DNA of 64,000 nucleotides, taken from contig NZ_JACAOS010000022.1 of the NCBI RefSeq assembly GCF_013386165.1, positions 413,369 through 477,368 on the forward strand. Reading direction: 5' to 3'. How positions within the stretch are numbered: the first letter of the stretch is position 1; each line of letters begins with the position of its first letter. The DNA is from Pseudomonas gingeri. Its GTDB lineage: Bacteria; Pseudomonadota; Gammaproteobacteria; Pseudomonadales; Pseudomonadaceae. Both the position numbers and the translations under genes were made by a program. Below, piece by piece: positions 52,488 through 64,000 of this stretch. Under the pieces are notes generated by a model. It worked only from the letters and a program-made list of their open reading frames with translations, was not told where the DNA came from and ran no database searches.

Positions 52488-53620
52488 CTAAGCCAGCCAT
52501 ACTCGCCCTTGCTGATGGCAGCATTTTTCGCGGCGAAGCCATTGGAGCCGACGGTCAAACCGTTGGTGAGGTGGTGTTTAACACCGCAATGACCGGCTAT
52601 CAGGAAATCCTTACCGATCCTTCCTACGCCCAGCAAATCGTTACCCTGACCTACCCGCATATCGGCAACACCGGTACGACGCCGGAAGATGTCGAGTCCA
52701 ATCGTGTCTGGTCGGCCGGCCTGGTCATTCGCGACCTGCCGCTGGTAGCGAGCAACTGGCGCAACACGCTGTCCCTGTCCGATTACCTGAAAGCCAACAA
52801 TGTGGTGGCTATCGCCGGTATCGATACGCGTCGCCTGACCCGCATCCTGCGTGAAAAGGGCTCGCAGAACGGCTGCATCATGGCCGGTGACAACATTTCC
52901 GAAGCCGCGGCGATTGCCGCAGCGCAAGGTTTCCCGGGCCTGAAAGGCATGGACCTGGCGAAAGTCGTCAGCACCACCGAGCAATACGAGTGGCGCTCGA
53001 CTGTCTGGGACTTGAAGACCGACAGCCACGCGACGATCGAAGCTTCTGAGCTGCCTTACCATGTCGTGGCCTACGACTACGGTGTCAAGTACAACATCCT
53101 GCGCATGCTGGTCGAGCGCGGTTGCCGCGTCACGGTCGTGCCGGCGCAAACCCCGGCCAGTGACGTGCTGGCCCTGCAGCCGGATGGCGTGTTCCTGTCC
53201 AACGGCCCAGGCGATCCCGAGCCGTGCGACTACGCTATCCAGGCGATCAAGGAAATCCTGGAAACCGAGATCCCGGTCTTCGGTATCTGCCTGGGTCACC
53301 AGTTGCTGGCCCTGGCCTCCGGCGCCAAGACCCTGAAAATGGGTCACGGCCATCACGGTGCCAACCACCCGGTCCAGGATCTGGACAGCGGCGTTGTCAT
53401 GATCACCAGCCAGAACCACGGTTTTGCGGTGGATGAAGCGACCCTGCCGGCCAATGTCCGGGCGATTCACAAGTCGCTGTTCGACGGTTCCCTGCAAGGC
53501 ATCGAGCGCACCGACAAGAGCGCGTTCAGCTTCCAGGGTCACCCTGAAGCCAGCCCGGGCCCGAACGACGTTGCACCGCTGTTCGATCGCTTCATCAATG
53601 AGATGGCCAAGCGCCGTTGA
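52484..53620 (+). CDS. carA: Carbamoyl phosphate synthase small subunit
   Basis: This 378-residue glutaminase subunit releases ammonia from glutamine for CarB, feeding arginine and pyrimidine synthesis. It starts at a TTG (52484) after GGGAGG. The N-terminal domain has Asn-Thr-Ala-Met-Thr-Gly-Tyr-Gln-Glu. The class I amidotransferase domain has the nucleophile in Phe-Gly-Ile-Cys-Leu-Gly-His-Gln (about Cys265) and the later His in Gly-His-Pro-Glu-Ala. TTG start, leader ORF and terminator together suggest tight translational control. Confidence 0.97.
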   Translation: MTKPAILALADGSIFRGEAIGADGQTVGEVVFNTAMTGYQEILTDPSYAQQIVTLTYPHIGNTGTTPEDVESNRVWSAGLVIRDLPLVASNWRNTLSLSDYLKANNVVAIAGIDTRRLTRILREKGSQNGCIMAGDNISEAAAIAAAQGFPGLKGMDLAKVVSTTEQYEWRSTVWDLKTDSHATIEASELPYHVVAYDYGVKYNILRMLVERGCRVTVVPAQTPASDVLALQPDGVFLSNGPGDPEPCDYAIQAIKEILETEIPVFGICLGHQLLALASGAKTLKMGHGHHGANHPVQDLDSGVVMITSQNHGFAVDEATLPANVRAIHKSLFDGSLQGIERTDKSAFSFQGHPEASPGPNDVAPLFDRFINEMAKRR

Positions 53621-53725
53621 TCGCCTGAAGACCCAGGGCGGCCCCGCACGGCGGCGGCCCCCGGGGTCTGTTCAAGGATTGTTCAACGGCTTGCCGACTG
53701 ACCTGCGGATTTGAGTGACAAACCC

Positions 53726-56943
<3,218 letters not shown>

Positions 56944-56947
<4 letters not shown>

Positions 56948-57420
56948 CCAAATACCCCATGACCGTCCAGGGCGCCAAGGCCCTGGAAGAGGAGCACGCT
57001 CACCTGACCAAGGTCGTCCGTCCGAAGCTGAGCCAGGACATCGGGACGGCCCGCGAGCTGGGTGACTTGAAGGAAAACGCCGAATACCACGCTGCTCGTG
57101 AGCAGCAGGGCATGGTCGAGGCGCGGATCCGTGACATCGAAGGCCGCATGCAGAACGCGGTGATCATCGACGTCACGACCATCCCGCACACCGGCAAGGT
57201 GATTTTTGGCACCACCGTGGAGATCGCCAACGTCGAAACCGACGAAAGCGTGGTCTACCACATCGTGGGCGAAGACGAGGCCGACTTCAAACTCGGCAAG
57301 ATCTCTGTCGGCTCGCCCCTGGCCCGCGCCTTGATTGCCAAGGAAGAGGGTGATGTGGTGGCTGTCAAAACGCCTGGTGGCGTTATCGAGTACGAGATTG
57401 TTGAAGTCCGCCACATCTGA
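56944..57420 (+). CDS. greA: Transcription elongation factor GreA
   Basis: This 158-residue factor rescues backtracked RNA polymerase by stimulating transcript cleavage. It has an N-terminal coiled coil with the acidic tip (Gly-Asp-Leu-Lys-Glu-Asn-Ala-Glu-Tyr, about 40-48) and a C-terminal FKBP-like domain with Ile-Ser-Val-Gly-Ser-Pro-Leu-Ala-Arg-Ala-Leu. It is tightly coupled to carB through the ATGA overlap. Confidence 0.97.
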
Positions 57421-57448
57421 ACGCAGGCGCCCGCTGCGTGCGGGCGCC

Positions 57449-57853
57449 ATGCTCTGGCAGCTGACCCAGATGCTCTGGGTGGGCGGCCTGTGGCTGCTGC
57501 ACATCGGCTTGCTGCCGGTGTTGACGCAAATAGGCCTGGCACCGCTGTTGATCGATGAGATCAATAGCCTGCTAGGCTCTTTATTGATAGGGTTTGCAAC
57601 GGCCTGTGTGGTCGTGCAGATTCTGGTGTTGCTCCAGGCCGAAGGCCGGGCAAGCCTGTGGCGCGATACGCGCGGGCAATTGCTGCTGATGTCGCTGTAT
57701 GCGTGCGGGATGTATTTTGCGGTGCGGACCTGGCTGCCGGATGCGTTGCGCTGGCAGTTGTTCAGTTACCTGGTGCTTGGCCTTTGCGGCCTGGTGCTGG
57801 TGCTGCAACCGGTGCCGGGCGAGAGTGGCAGGGCACGCGCTGCGTACCCCTGA
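57449..57853 (+). CDS. Conserved inner-membrane protein (DUF4149-like)
   Basis: This is a 134-residue protein with four hydrophobic helices (about residues 4-22, 34-58, 70-88 and 95-115). The start is taken at the ATG at 57449. A GC-rich inverted segment precedes it, and no clean ribosome binding site is seen, so an upstream in-frame start cannot be excluded. An uncharacterised membrane protein gene occupies the same place between greA and yhbY in P. aeruginosa as I recall it. Function unknown. Confidence 0.75.
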   Translation: MLWQLTQMLWVGGLWLLHIGLLPVLTQIGLAPLLIDEINSLLGSLLIGFATACVVVQILVLLQAEGRASLWRDTRGQLLLMSLYACGMYFAVRTWLPDALRWQLFSYLVLGLCGLVLVLQPVPGESGRARAAYP

Positions 57854-57865
57854 CCCGTTCCTACG

Positions 57866-58174
57866 TCACTTGAAGCGGTGGACGTTGGACAACTGCTTGT
57901 TGACGCTGAAGTTCTTGCGATAGATCAGTGCCATCTTGCCGATGACTTGTACCAGATCCGCCTTGCCGGTCTTGCACAGCTGCGCAATGGCCTCCAGGCG
58001 CGATTCGCGGTCGAGGATATTGAGCTTGATCTTGATCAGCTCATGATCGCCCAATGCGCGTTCAAGCTCGGCTAACACACCTTCGGTCAAACCATTGTCA
58101 GCCACAGTCAATACTGGTTTCAGATGGTGGCCAATGGATTTGTACTGTTTCTTCTGCTCTTGAGTGAGCGGCAT
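57866..58174 (-). CDS. yhbY: YhbY-family ribosome assembly RNA-binding protein
   Basis: This 102-residue CRM-domain protein starts at the ATG at 58174. Typical features are Leu-Thr-x-x-Gln-Lys-Lys near the N-terminus, then Leu-Lys-Pro-Val-Leu-Thr-Val-Ala-Asp-Asn-Gly-Leu-Thr (about 22-34), Glu-Leu-Ile-Lys-Ile-Lys-Leu-Asn and Lys-Met-Ala-Leu-Ile-Tyr-Arg-Lys. It binds pre-50S particles. It is divergent from rlmE, the usual proteobacterial arrangement. Confidence 0.95.
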   Translation of the reverse strand: MPLTQEQKKQYKSIGHHLKPVLTVADNGLTEGVLAELERALGDHELIKIKLNILDRESRLEAIAQLCKTGKADLVQVIGKMALIYRKNFSVNKQLSNVHRFK

Positions 58175-58280
58175 AATCTGACCCCTGCGTCTGATCTTGT
58201 AAAAAGCGGCGGCCAGTTTACCCGAGCGCGTCCGGGACCGCCCAGTTAATCGCGATTCGACTATTTTTTTGAGGTGGCCC

Positions 58281-58910
58281 GTGGCCCGTTCCAAGACTAG
58301 CCTTAATTGGCTGAAAGAGCATTTCAACGATCCGTACGTCAAAATGGCGCAAAAAGACGGCTATCGCTCCCGTGCCAGCTACAAATTGCTGGAGATCCAG
58401 GAGAAGGACCGGATTATTCGCCCGGGCATGAGCGTGATCGACCTCGGCGCTGCGCCGGGTGGCTGGTCCCAGGTGACCAGTCGTCTGATTGGCGGCAAGG
58501 GCCGTCTGATCGCGTCCGACATCCTGGACATGGACAGCATCCCCGATGTGACCTTCATCAAGGGCGACTTCACCGAGGACGCCGTACTGGCGCAAATCCT
58601 CGAAGCGGTGGGAAATTCCGAGGTGGACCTTGTGATTTCCGATATGGCCCCCAATATGAGTGGTACACCCGAAGTGGATATGCCGCGTTCGATGTTTCTT
58701 TGCGAGCTGGCACTCGATCTCGCCGGACGCGTCCTACGCCCCGGTGGTGATTTTTTGATCAAGGTTTTCCAAGGCGAAGGCTTCGACGAGTACCACAAGA
58801 ACTTCCGCAAGCTGTTCGACAAGGTCCAGACGCGCAAGCCGACGTCTTCCCGTGATCGGTCCCGCGAGCAGTATCTGCTGGGCCGTGGCTTTCGCGGACG
58901 GACCGAGTAA
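58281..58910 (+). CDS. rlmE: 23S rRNA (uridine-2'-O-)-methyltransferase RlmE
   Basis: This 209-residue enzyme, equal in length to E. coli RlmE/FtsJ, starts at GTG 58281 with GAGG upstream. It has the SAM site Asp-Leu-Gly-Ala-Ala-Pro-Gly-Gly-Trp-Ser-Gln (about 56-66) and the Lys-Asp-Lys-Glu catalytic set: Lys in Phe-Lys/Tyr-Lys early, Asp in Ser-Asp-Met-Ala-Pro-Asn, Lys in Leu-Ile-Lys-Val-Phe and Glu in Arg-Ser-Arg-Glu. It methylates U2552 in the A-site loop late in 50S assembly. It precedes ftsH as in enterobacteria. Confidence 0.97.
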   Translation: MARSKTSLNWLKEHFNDPYVKMAQKDGYRSRASYKLLEIQEKDRIIRPGMSVIDLGAAPGGWSQVTSRLIGGKGRLIASDILDMDSIPDVTFIKGDFTEDAVLAQILEAVGNSEVDLVISDMAPNMSGTPEVDMPRSMFLCELALDLAGRVLRPGGDFLIKVFQGEGFDEYHKNFRKLFDKVQTRKPTSSRDRSREQYLLGRGFRGRTE

Positions 58911-59104
58911 CTCGAGGTTCTTGGCAGGGGCGATAGGTTTTTCGTATTTCGCCCCGTGAGAATAAGCGCATATTGTGTAGTGATTGTTTCACAAAGGGTT
59001 ACAGACGGCGCCTGCAGGATCTGTAGGTAATGTAGTAAGTTATGCCGGTGAATATCATGCGAAGCGCGCGCCAGTAGCGGATCCCGCTTCATGAGGGTAG
59101 TTAA
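58911..59104 (+). promoter_or_regulatory. rlmE-ftsH spacer with hairpin
   Basis: GGGGCGA (58927-58933) and TCGCCCC (58949-58955) form a stem with a 15-nt loop but no U-tract. The rest should hold the ftsH promoter. No convincing sigma-32 site is seen. Confidence 0.5.
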
Positions 59105-61024
59105 TTGAACGATATGGCAAAGAATCTGATCCTGTGGTTGATCATCGCGGCTGTCCTGGTGACAGTGATGAACAACTTCTCCAGCCCTAACGAGCCACAG
59201 ACCCTCAACTACTCCGACTTCATCCAGCAGGTCAAGGATGGCAAAGTCGAGCGCGTTGCCGTGGACGGCTACGTAATCACCGGCAAGCGCAACGATGGCG
59301 ACAGCTTCAAGACCATCCGTCCGGCGATCCAGGACAACGGCCTGATCGGCGACCTGGTGGACAACCACGTTGTGGTCGAAGGCAAACAGCCTGAACAGCA
59401 GAGCATCTGGACCCAGTTACTGGTGGCCAGCTTCCCGATCCTGGTGATCATCGCGGTGTTCATGTTCTTCATGCGCCAGATGCAGGGCGGCGCGGGCGGC
59501 AAGGGCGGACCGATGAGCTTCGGCAAGAGCAAGGCGCGCCTGCTTTCGGAAGACCAGGTGAAAACCACCCTGGCTGACGTGGCCGGCTGCGACGAAGCCA
59601 AGGAAGAAGTCGGCGAGCTGGTGGAGTTCCTCCGCGATCCGGGCAAGTTCCAGCGCCTGGGCGGTCGTATTCCCCGCGGCGTGCTGATGGTCGGTCCTCC
59701 GGGTACCGGTAAAACCTTGCTGGCCAAGGCGATTGCCGGCGAAGCCAAGGTGCCGTTCTTCACTATTTCCGGTTCCGACTTCGTCGAGATGTTCGTCGGT
59801 GTGGGTGCCAGCCGTGTCCGTGACATGTTCGAGCAGGCGAAGAAACACGCGCCGTGCATCATCTTCATCGACGAAATCGATGCGGTCGGTCGTCACCGCG
59901 GTGCCGGCATGGGCGGCGGTCACGATGAGCGCGAACAGACTCTCAACCAGTTGCTGGTGGAGATGGACGGTTTCGAAATGAACGACGGCATCATCGTGAT
60001 TGCCGCAACCAACCGTCCTGACGTACTCGACCCGGCGCTGCTGCGTCCCGGTCGTTTCGACCGTCAGGTCGTGGTTGGCCTGCCGGACATCCGTGGTCGT
60101 GAACAGATTCTCAAAGTGCACATGCGCAAAGTGCCAATGGGCGACGACGTCGCACCGGCGGTGATTGCTCGCGGTACGCCGGGCTTCTCCGGTGCCGACC
60201 TGGCCAACCTGGTGAACGAGGCTTCCTTGTTCGCGGCACGTGCCGGCAAGCGCATTGTCGAGATGAAAGAGTTCGAGCTGGCGAAAGACAAGATCATGAT
60301 GGGCGCCGAGCGCAAATCCATGGTCATGTCCGAGAAGGAAAAACAGAACACCGCGTATCACGAGGCCGGTCACGCCATTGTCGGTCGTGTGGTGCCCGAG
60401 CACGATCCGGTCTACAAGGTCTCGATCATCCCGCGCGGTCGTGCGCTGGGTGTGACCATGTTCCTGCCGGAAGAAGATCGCTACAGCCTGTCCAAGCGTG
60501 CGCTGATCAGCCAGATCTGCTCGCTGTACGGTGGCCGTATCGCTGAAGAGATGACCTTGGGCTTCGACGGTGTCACCACCGGCGCTTCCAACGACATCAT
60601 GCGTGCCAGCCAGATTGCCCGGAACATGGTGACCAAGTGGGGCCTGTCCGAGAAATTGGGCCCGCTGATGTATGCCGATGAAGATCAGGAAGTGTTCCTG
60701 GGTCGCGGCGGTGGCGGTCAGAGCACCAGCTTCTCCGGCGAAACAGCCAAACTGATCGACTCGGAAGTGCGCAGCATCATTGATCAGTGCTATGGCACGG
60801 CCAAGCAGATCCTGACCGACAACCGCGACAAGCTCGACGCCATGGCGGACGCGCTGATGAAGTACGAAACCATCGATGCCGAGCAGATCGACGACATCAT
60901 GGCCGGTCGCCCGCCGCGTGAACCGCGCGATTGGGAAGGTGGTTCGGGCACGTCGGGCACTCCGCCGGTGATCCAGAACGAACGACCTGAAGCGCCGATC
61001 GGCGGTCCTGCTGCTGATCATTAA
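59105..61024 (+). CDS. ftsH: ATP-dependent zinc metalloprotease FtsH
   Basis: This 639-residue membrane AAA+ protease degrades sigma-32, LpxC and damaged membrane proteins. It starts at TTG 59105 with GAGG 8 nt upstream; an ATG three codons later is the alternative. Two helices (about 7-23 and 100-120) flank the periplasmic domain. The AAA module has Walker A Gly-Pro-Pro-Gly-Thr-Gly-Lys-Thr, Walker B Ile-Phe-Ile-Asp-Glu-Ile-Asp and the SRH. The protease site His-Glu-Ala-Gly-His (about 419-423) and a zinc-binding Asp complete the enzyme. It also degrades tmRNA-tagged proteins. Confidence 0.98.
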   Translation: MNDMAKNLILWLIIAAVLVTVMNNFSSPNEPQTLNYSDFIQQVKDGKVERVAVDGYVITGKRNDGDSFKTIRPAIQDNGLIGDLVDNHVVVEGKQPEQQSIWTQLLVASFPILVIIAVFMFFMRQMQGGAGGKGGPMSFGKSKARLLSEDQVKTTLADVAGCDEAKEEVGELVEFLRDPGKFQRLGGRIPRGVLMVGPPGTGKTLLAKAIAGEAKVPFFTISGSDFVEMFVGVGASRVRDMFEQAKKHAPCIIFIDEIDAVGRHRGAGMGGGHDEREQTLNQLLVEMDGFEMNDGIIVIAATNRPDVLDPALLRPGRFDRQVVVGLPDIRGREQILKVHMRKVPMGDDVAPAVIARGTPGFSGADLANLVNEASLFAARAGKRIVEMKEFELAKDKIMMGAERKSMVMSEKEKQNTAYHEAGHAIVGRVVPEHDPVYKVSIIPRGRALGVTMFLPEEDRYSLSKRALISQICSLYGGRIAEEMTLGFDGVTTGASNDIMRASQIARNMVTKWGLSEKLGPLMYADEDQEVFLGRGGGGQSTSFSGETAKLIDSEVRSIIDQCYGTAKQILTDNRDKLDAMADALMKYETIDAEQIDDIMAGRPPREPRDWEGGSGTSGTPPVIQNERPEAPIGGPAADH

Positions 61025-61032
61025 GGTTTGAA

Positions 61033-61884
61033 ATGACTTCTGTTCAGTCCTCGACCCGGTTGCCTTGCGGCAACCGGGTTCTTGATTTGGCCCAGACGCA
61101 TGTCATGGGCATTCTCAACGTCACCCCTGATTCCTTTTCCGATGGCGGTCGTTTCAACCACCTCGATGCTGCCCTGCGCCATGCGCAGGCCATGGTCGAG
61201 GCGGGTGCGACGCTGATCGATATCGGTGGCGAGTCGACCCGTCCCGGTGCGCCCGTGGTGTCTCCTCTCGAGGAGCTGGAGCGTGTCGCGCCGGTGGTCG
61301 AGCGTATCCATCGGGAACTGGATGTGATCATCTCGGTCGATACGTCCACGCCAGAGGTCATGCTCGAGAGCGCGAGGTTGGGCGCAGGCCTGATCAATGA
61401 CGTGCGTTCGCTGCGGCGTGACGGTGCCCTGCAGGCGGCTGCGGCCACCGGCTTGCCGGTCTGCCTGATGCACATGCTCGGCGAGCCGGGCAATATGCAG
61501 GACAACCCGCATTACGACGATGTGGCGCGTGAGGTGGTGGACTTTCTCGCTGAGCGCATGGCGCTGTGTGCGGCCGCTGGCATCGCGGCTGAACGCATCG
61601 TCCTTGACCCGGGGTTTGGTTTTGCCAAGACCCTGGCGCACAACCTGAGTCTGTTCAAGCATATGGAAGCGTTGCATACCCTGGGTCGGCCGCTCTTGGT
61701 CGGCGTCTCGCGCAAGAGCATGATAGGGCAGGCCCTTGGTCGCCCGGTCGGTGAACGCCTTTATGGCGGACTGGCCCTGGCTGCATTGGCGATGAGCAAG
61801 GGGGCGCGAATTCTTCGCGTGCACGATGTCGCTGAAACGGTCGACGTGGTGCGCATGATCGCCGCCGTTGACGCTGCACAATAA
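61033..61884 (+). CDS. folP: Dihydropteroate synthase
   Basis: This 283-residue TIM-barrel enzyme condenses p-aminobenzoate with dihydropterin diphosphate in folate synthesis, and is the target of sulfonamides. Visible motifs are Val-Met-Gly-Ile-Leu-Asn-Val-Thr-Pro-Asp-Ser-Phe-Ser-Asp-Gly-Gly (about 24-39), Ile-Gly-Gly-Glu-Ser-Thr-Arg-Pro-Gly and Asp-Pro-Gly-Phe-Gly-Phe-Ala-Lys. It starts 8 bp after ftsH and precedes glmM, the conserved ftsH-folP-glmM order. Confidence 0.97.
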   Translation: MTSVQSSTRLPCGNRVLDLAQTHVMGILNVTPDSFSDGGRFNHLDAALRHAQAMVEAGATLIDIGGESTRPGAPVVSPLEELERVAPVVERIHRELDVIISVDTSTPEVMLESARLGAGLINDVRSLRRDGALQAAAATGLPVCLMHMLGEPGNMQDNPHYDDVAREVVDFLAERMALCAAAGIAAERIVLDPGFGFAKTLAHNLSLFKHMEALHTLGRPLLVGVSRKSMIGQALGRPVGERLYGGLALAALAMSKGARILRVHDVAETVDVVRMIAAVDAAQ

Positions 61885-61900
61885 GAACGATGGAGCTCTG

Positions 61901-63238
61901 ATGAAGAAAAAATACTTCGGCACCGACGGTATTCGTGGGCGCGTAGGGCAGTTCCCGATCACTCCGGAGTTCATGCTCAAGCTCGGTTGGGCCGCCGGCA
62001 TGGCGTTCCGCAAGCTGGGTGCGTGCCGGGTGCTGGTGGGTAAGGACACGCGGATCTCCGGCTATATGTTCGAGTCCGCCCTGGAAGCCGGTCTTTCCGC
62101 TGCGGGCGCCGACGTGATGCTGCTGGGGCCGATGCCGACACCCGCCATCGCCTACCTGACCCGGACCTTTCATGCCGAGGCCGGGATCGTGATCAGCGCG
62201 TCCCACAATCCCCATGACGACAACGGCATCAAGTTTTTCTCCGGCGCGGGCACCAAGCTGCCGGATGAAGTCGAGCTGATGATCGAGGAGTTGCTCGATG
62301 CACCGATGACCGTGGTCGAGTCGGAAAAGCTCGGCAAGGTTTCGCGCATCAACGACGCGGCCGGTCGCTACATCGAATTCTGCAAGAGCAGTGTGCCGAC
62401 CGGGACCAACCTCGCGGGCCTGAAGATTGTCATCGACTGCGCCCACGGTGCCACCTACAAGGTCGCGCCGAGTGTATTCCGTGAACTGGGCGCGCAAGTG
62501 ATTGCCCTGTCGGCGGCGCCCAACGGCCTGAATATCAACGACAACTGCGGCTCGACGCACATGAAGCCGATCCAGGCGGCTGTGCTGGCTGAGCAGGCAG
62601 ACCTGGGGATCGCCTTCGATGGTGACGGCGACCGGGTACTGATGGTCGATCACACCGGTGCCGTGGTCGATGGTGATGAGCTGGTGTTCATCATTGCCCG
62701 GGATATGGCGGAGCGTGGAAAGCTGAACGGCGGTGTGGTCGGGACCTTGATGAGCAACCTGGGTCTTGAGCTGGCGTTCAAGGAGTTGGACATTCCGTTC
62801 GTGCGCGCCAATGTCGGCGACCGTTATGTGATTGCCGAACTGCTGGAGCGTGAGTGGCTGGTGGGTGGCGAAAACTCCGGGCACATTCTCTGTCTGAATC
62901 ACACCACCACCGGTGATGCGATCATCGCCGCGCTGCAAACCCTGATGGCCCTGCGGCGCCGCGGTGAAAGCCTGGCCCAGGCGCGCCAAGCGCTGCGCAA
63001 GTGCCCGCAGGTGCTGGTCAATGTGCGTTTCGCCGGTGGCGTCGACCCGGTCAAACACCCGAAGGTGGTGCAGGCCTGCGAGCAGGTCACCCAGGCCATG
63101 AATGGTCGTGGTCGCGTGCTGTTGCGCAAGTCCGGCACCGAGCCGCTGGTACGGGTCATGGTCGAAGGCGAAGACGAAGTTGTGGTCCGTGGTCACGCCG
63201 ATGCCCTGGCAAAACTGGTGACTGAAGTTTGCGCCTGA
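61901..63238 (+). CDS. glmM: Phosphoglucosamine mutase
   Basis: This 445-residue enzyme, equal in length to the E. coli one, interconverts glucosamine-6-P and -1-P for UDP-GlcNAc. It begins Lys-Tyr-Phe-Gly-Thr-Asp-Gly-Ile-Arg-Gly. The phosphoserine lies in Ile-Ser-Ala-Ser-His-Asn-Pro-His-Asp-Asp-Asn-Gly (about 98-109). The metal loop is Asp-Gly-Asp-Gly-Asp-Arg (about 241-246), followed by Gly-Glu-Asn-Ser-Gly-His and the phosphate-binding Arg-Lys-Ser-Gly-Thr-Glu-Pro. The ATG at 61901 is used. Confidence 0.98.
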   Translation: MKKKYFGTDGIRGRVGQFPITPEFMLKLGWAAGMAFRKLGACRVLVGKDTRISGYMFESALEAGLSAAGADVMLLGPMPTPAIAYLTRTFHAEAGIVISASHNPHDDNGIKFFSGAGTKLPDEVELMIEELLDAPMTVVESEKLGKVSRINDAAGRYIEFCKSSVPTGTNLAGLKIVIDCAHGATYKVAPSVFRELGAQVIALSAAPNGLNINDNCGSTHMKPIQAAVLAEQADLGIAFDGDGDRVLMVDHTGAVVDGDELVFIIARDMAERGKLNGGVVGTLMSNLGLELAFKELDIPFVRANVGDRYVIAELLEREWLVGGENSGHILCLNHTTTGDAIIAALQTLMALRRRGESLAQARQALRKCPQVLVNVRFAGGVDPVKHPKVVQACEQVTQAMNGRGRVLLRKSGTEPLVRVMVEGEDEVVVRGHADALAKLVTEVCA

Positions 63239-63304
63239 TTTCGGCTTGCCAGTAAGGATGTGGTTGGGTAACATCTGCGCCCACTTTGACCTGCGAGGTA
63301 CAGC

Positions 63305-64000
63305 ATGCGTCGCCCAATGGTAGCTGGTAACTGGAAGATGCACGGTACCCGCGCCAGCGTCGTCGAGCTGATCAAGGGTCTGCGTAACCTGGCCTTGCCG
63401 AACGGTGTGGACGTGGCGGTATTCCCGCCTTGCCTGCACATCAGCCAGGTGGTTGAGGGTTTGAAAGGCAAATCGATTTCGGTCGGTGCGCAGAACTCGG
63501 CAGTGGAATCCATGCAGGGTGCCCTGACCGGTGAGATTGCACCGAGCCAGTTGCTCGATGCAGGGTGTTCCCTGGTGTTGGTGGGGCACTCCGAGCGTCG
63601 CCTGATCATGGGTGAGACGGATCGCACGCTCAATCGCAAGTTTGCGGCAGCGCAAGCCTGTGGTCTGATCCCGGTGCTCTGTGTAGGGGAAACCCTGGAG
63701 CAGCGTGAGGCCGGCAAGACGCTGGAAGTGGTTTCGCGTCAGCTGGGCAGTATTATCGAGGAGCTGGGTGTCGGCGCTTTTGCCAAGGCTGTCATCGCTT
63801 ACGAACCAGTCTGGGCCATTGGCACCGGGCTGACAGCTTCGCCGCAACAAGCGCAGGATGTGCACGCCGCCATCCGCGCGCAGTTGGCGGCAGAGAATTC
63901 TGAGGTCGCACAAGGTGTGCGGCTTCTATACGGCGGCAGCGTGAAGGCGGCCAATGCGGTCGAACTGTTCGGCATGCCGGATATCGATGGGGGGCTCATT
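63305..64000 (+). CDS. tpiA: Triosephosphate isomerase (partial, cut by window end)
   Basis: The first 232 codons of a roughly 250-residue TIM barrel. It opens Met-Arg-Arg-Pro-Met-Val-Ala-Gly-Asn-Trp-Lys-Met-His, with the catalytic Lys12-equivalent in Asn-Trp-Lys. The electrophilic His is in Gly-His-Ser-Glu-Arg-Arg (about 97-102), and the catalytic Glu in Ala-Tyr-Glu-Pro-Val-Trp-Ala-Ile-Gly-Thr-Gly (about 165-175). Tyr-Gly-Gly-Ser-Val, the phosphate loop, is present near residue 210. The frame stays open to the last base. It interconverts DHAP and GAP in central carbon metabolism. Confidence 0.97.
   Translation, partial: MRRPMVAGNWKMHGTRASVVELIKGLRNLALPNGVDVAVFPPCLHISQVVEGLKGKSISVGAQNSAVESMQGALTGEIAPSQLLDAGCSLVLVGHSERRLIMGETDRTLNRKFAAAQACGLIPVLCVGETLEQREAGKTLEVVSRQLGSIIEELGVGAFAKAVIAYEPVWAIGTGLTASPQQAQDVHAAIRAQLAAENSEVAQGVRLLYGGSVKAANAVELFGMPDIDGGLI

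Overview
The window reads as a chromosomal segment of a Pseudomonas, most likely from the P. fluorescens group. The evidence is high GC, dense coding on both strands, REP-type palindromes of the pseudomonad kind, a pseudomonad-like tmRNA, and a right half whose order (lldE-lldD-lldP / lldR, smpB, ratA, rnfH, bamE, fur, recN, grpE-dnaK-dnaJ, dapB, carA, carB, greA, yhbY, rlmE, ftsH, folP, glmM, tpiA) matches the conserved Pseudomonas core as I remember it from P. aeruginosa.

Layout. 0.1-2.3 kb: cupin protein, LysR regulator and a TauE/SafE exporter. 2.3-5.6 kb: a three-gene surface-polysaccharide operon (Wzt-type ATPase, pyruvyl transferase, 2OG-Fe(II) oxygenase) with no permease beside it. 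6-8.6 kb: LysR, an NAD(P)-dependent SDR and a VOC protein. 8.6-14.2 kb: chemoreceptor, GT39-type glycosyltransferase and gamma-glutamyltransferase. 14.4-18.6 kb: a type IV minor-pilin operon with an unusually large PilX. 18.8-20.8 kb: a non-canonical NRAMP transporter behind a long leader that carries a small proline-containing upstream ORF and a long-range stem. 21.2-25.2 kb is accessory DNA: a phage-type lysozyme, two small membrane proteins, a DUF262/DUF1524 nuclease, a secreted cysteine-repeat protein and a decayed dehydrogenase fragment. 25.2-28 kb: a Zur-box-controlled AztABC-like zinc importer. 28-34.5 kb: mixed catabolic and regulatory genes (quinone oxidoreductase, three intact or broken LysR loci, VOC protein, orphan glycine-betaine-binding protein, Old Yellow Enzyme, SnoaL-like protein). 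34.6-35.4 kb: the ssrA tmRNA and a flanking orphan ORF.

From 35.9 kb onward the DNA is core. It holds lactate uptake and oxidation under LldR, trans-translation (smpB, close to ssrA), outer-membrane assembly and iron regulation, DNA repair, the heat-shock chaperones with two sigma-32-like promoters of identical spacing, lysine precursor synthesis, carbamoyl phosphate synthesis with a leader ORF and attenuator, transcript elongation, ribosome maturation, the FtsH protease, and the folate, peptidoglycan and glycolysis genes folP-glmM-tpiA. tpiA runs off the right edge.

The most interesting observations are the NRAMP leader (a 19-residue uORF ending in Pro-Pro-Gly-Arg whose frame covers one arm of an 11-bp long-range helix), the carA leader ORF that spans an intrinsic terminator and overlaps the carA start, the alternating 21-residue Cys-repeat exported protein, the minor-pilin cluster with a 721-residue PilX and no pilY1, and a duplicated LysR-type box shared by two loci 2 kb apart. 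All assignments come from reading the sequence; no database search was run.
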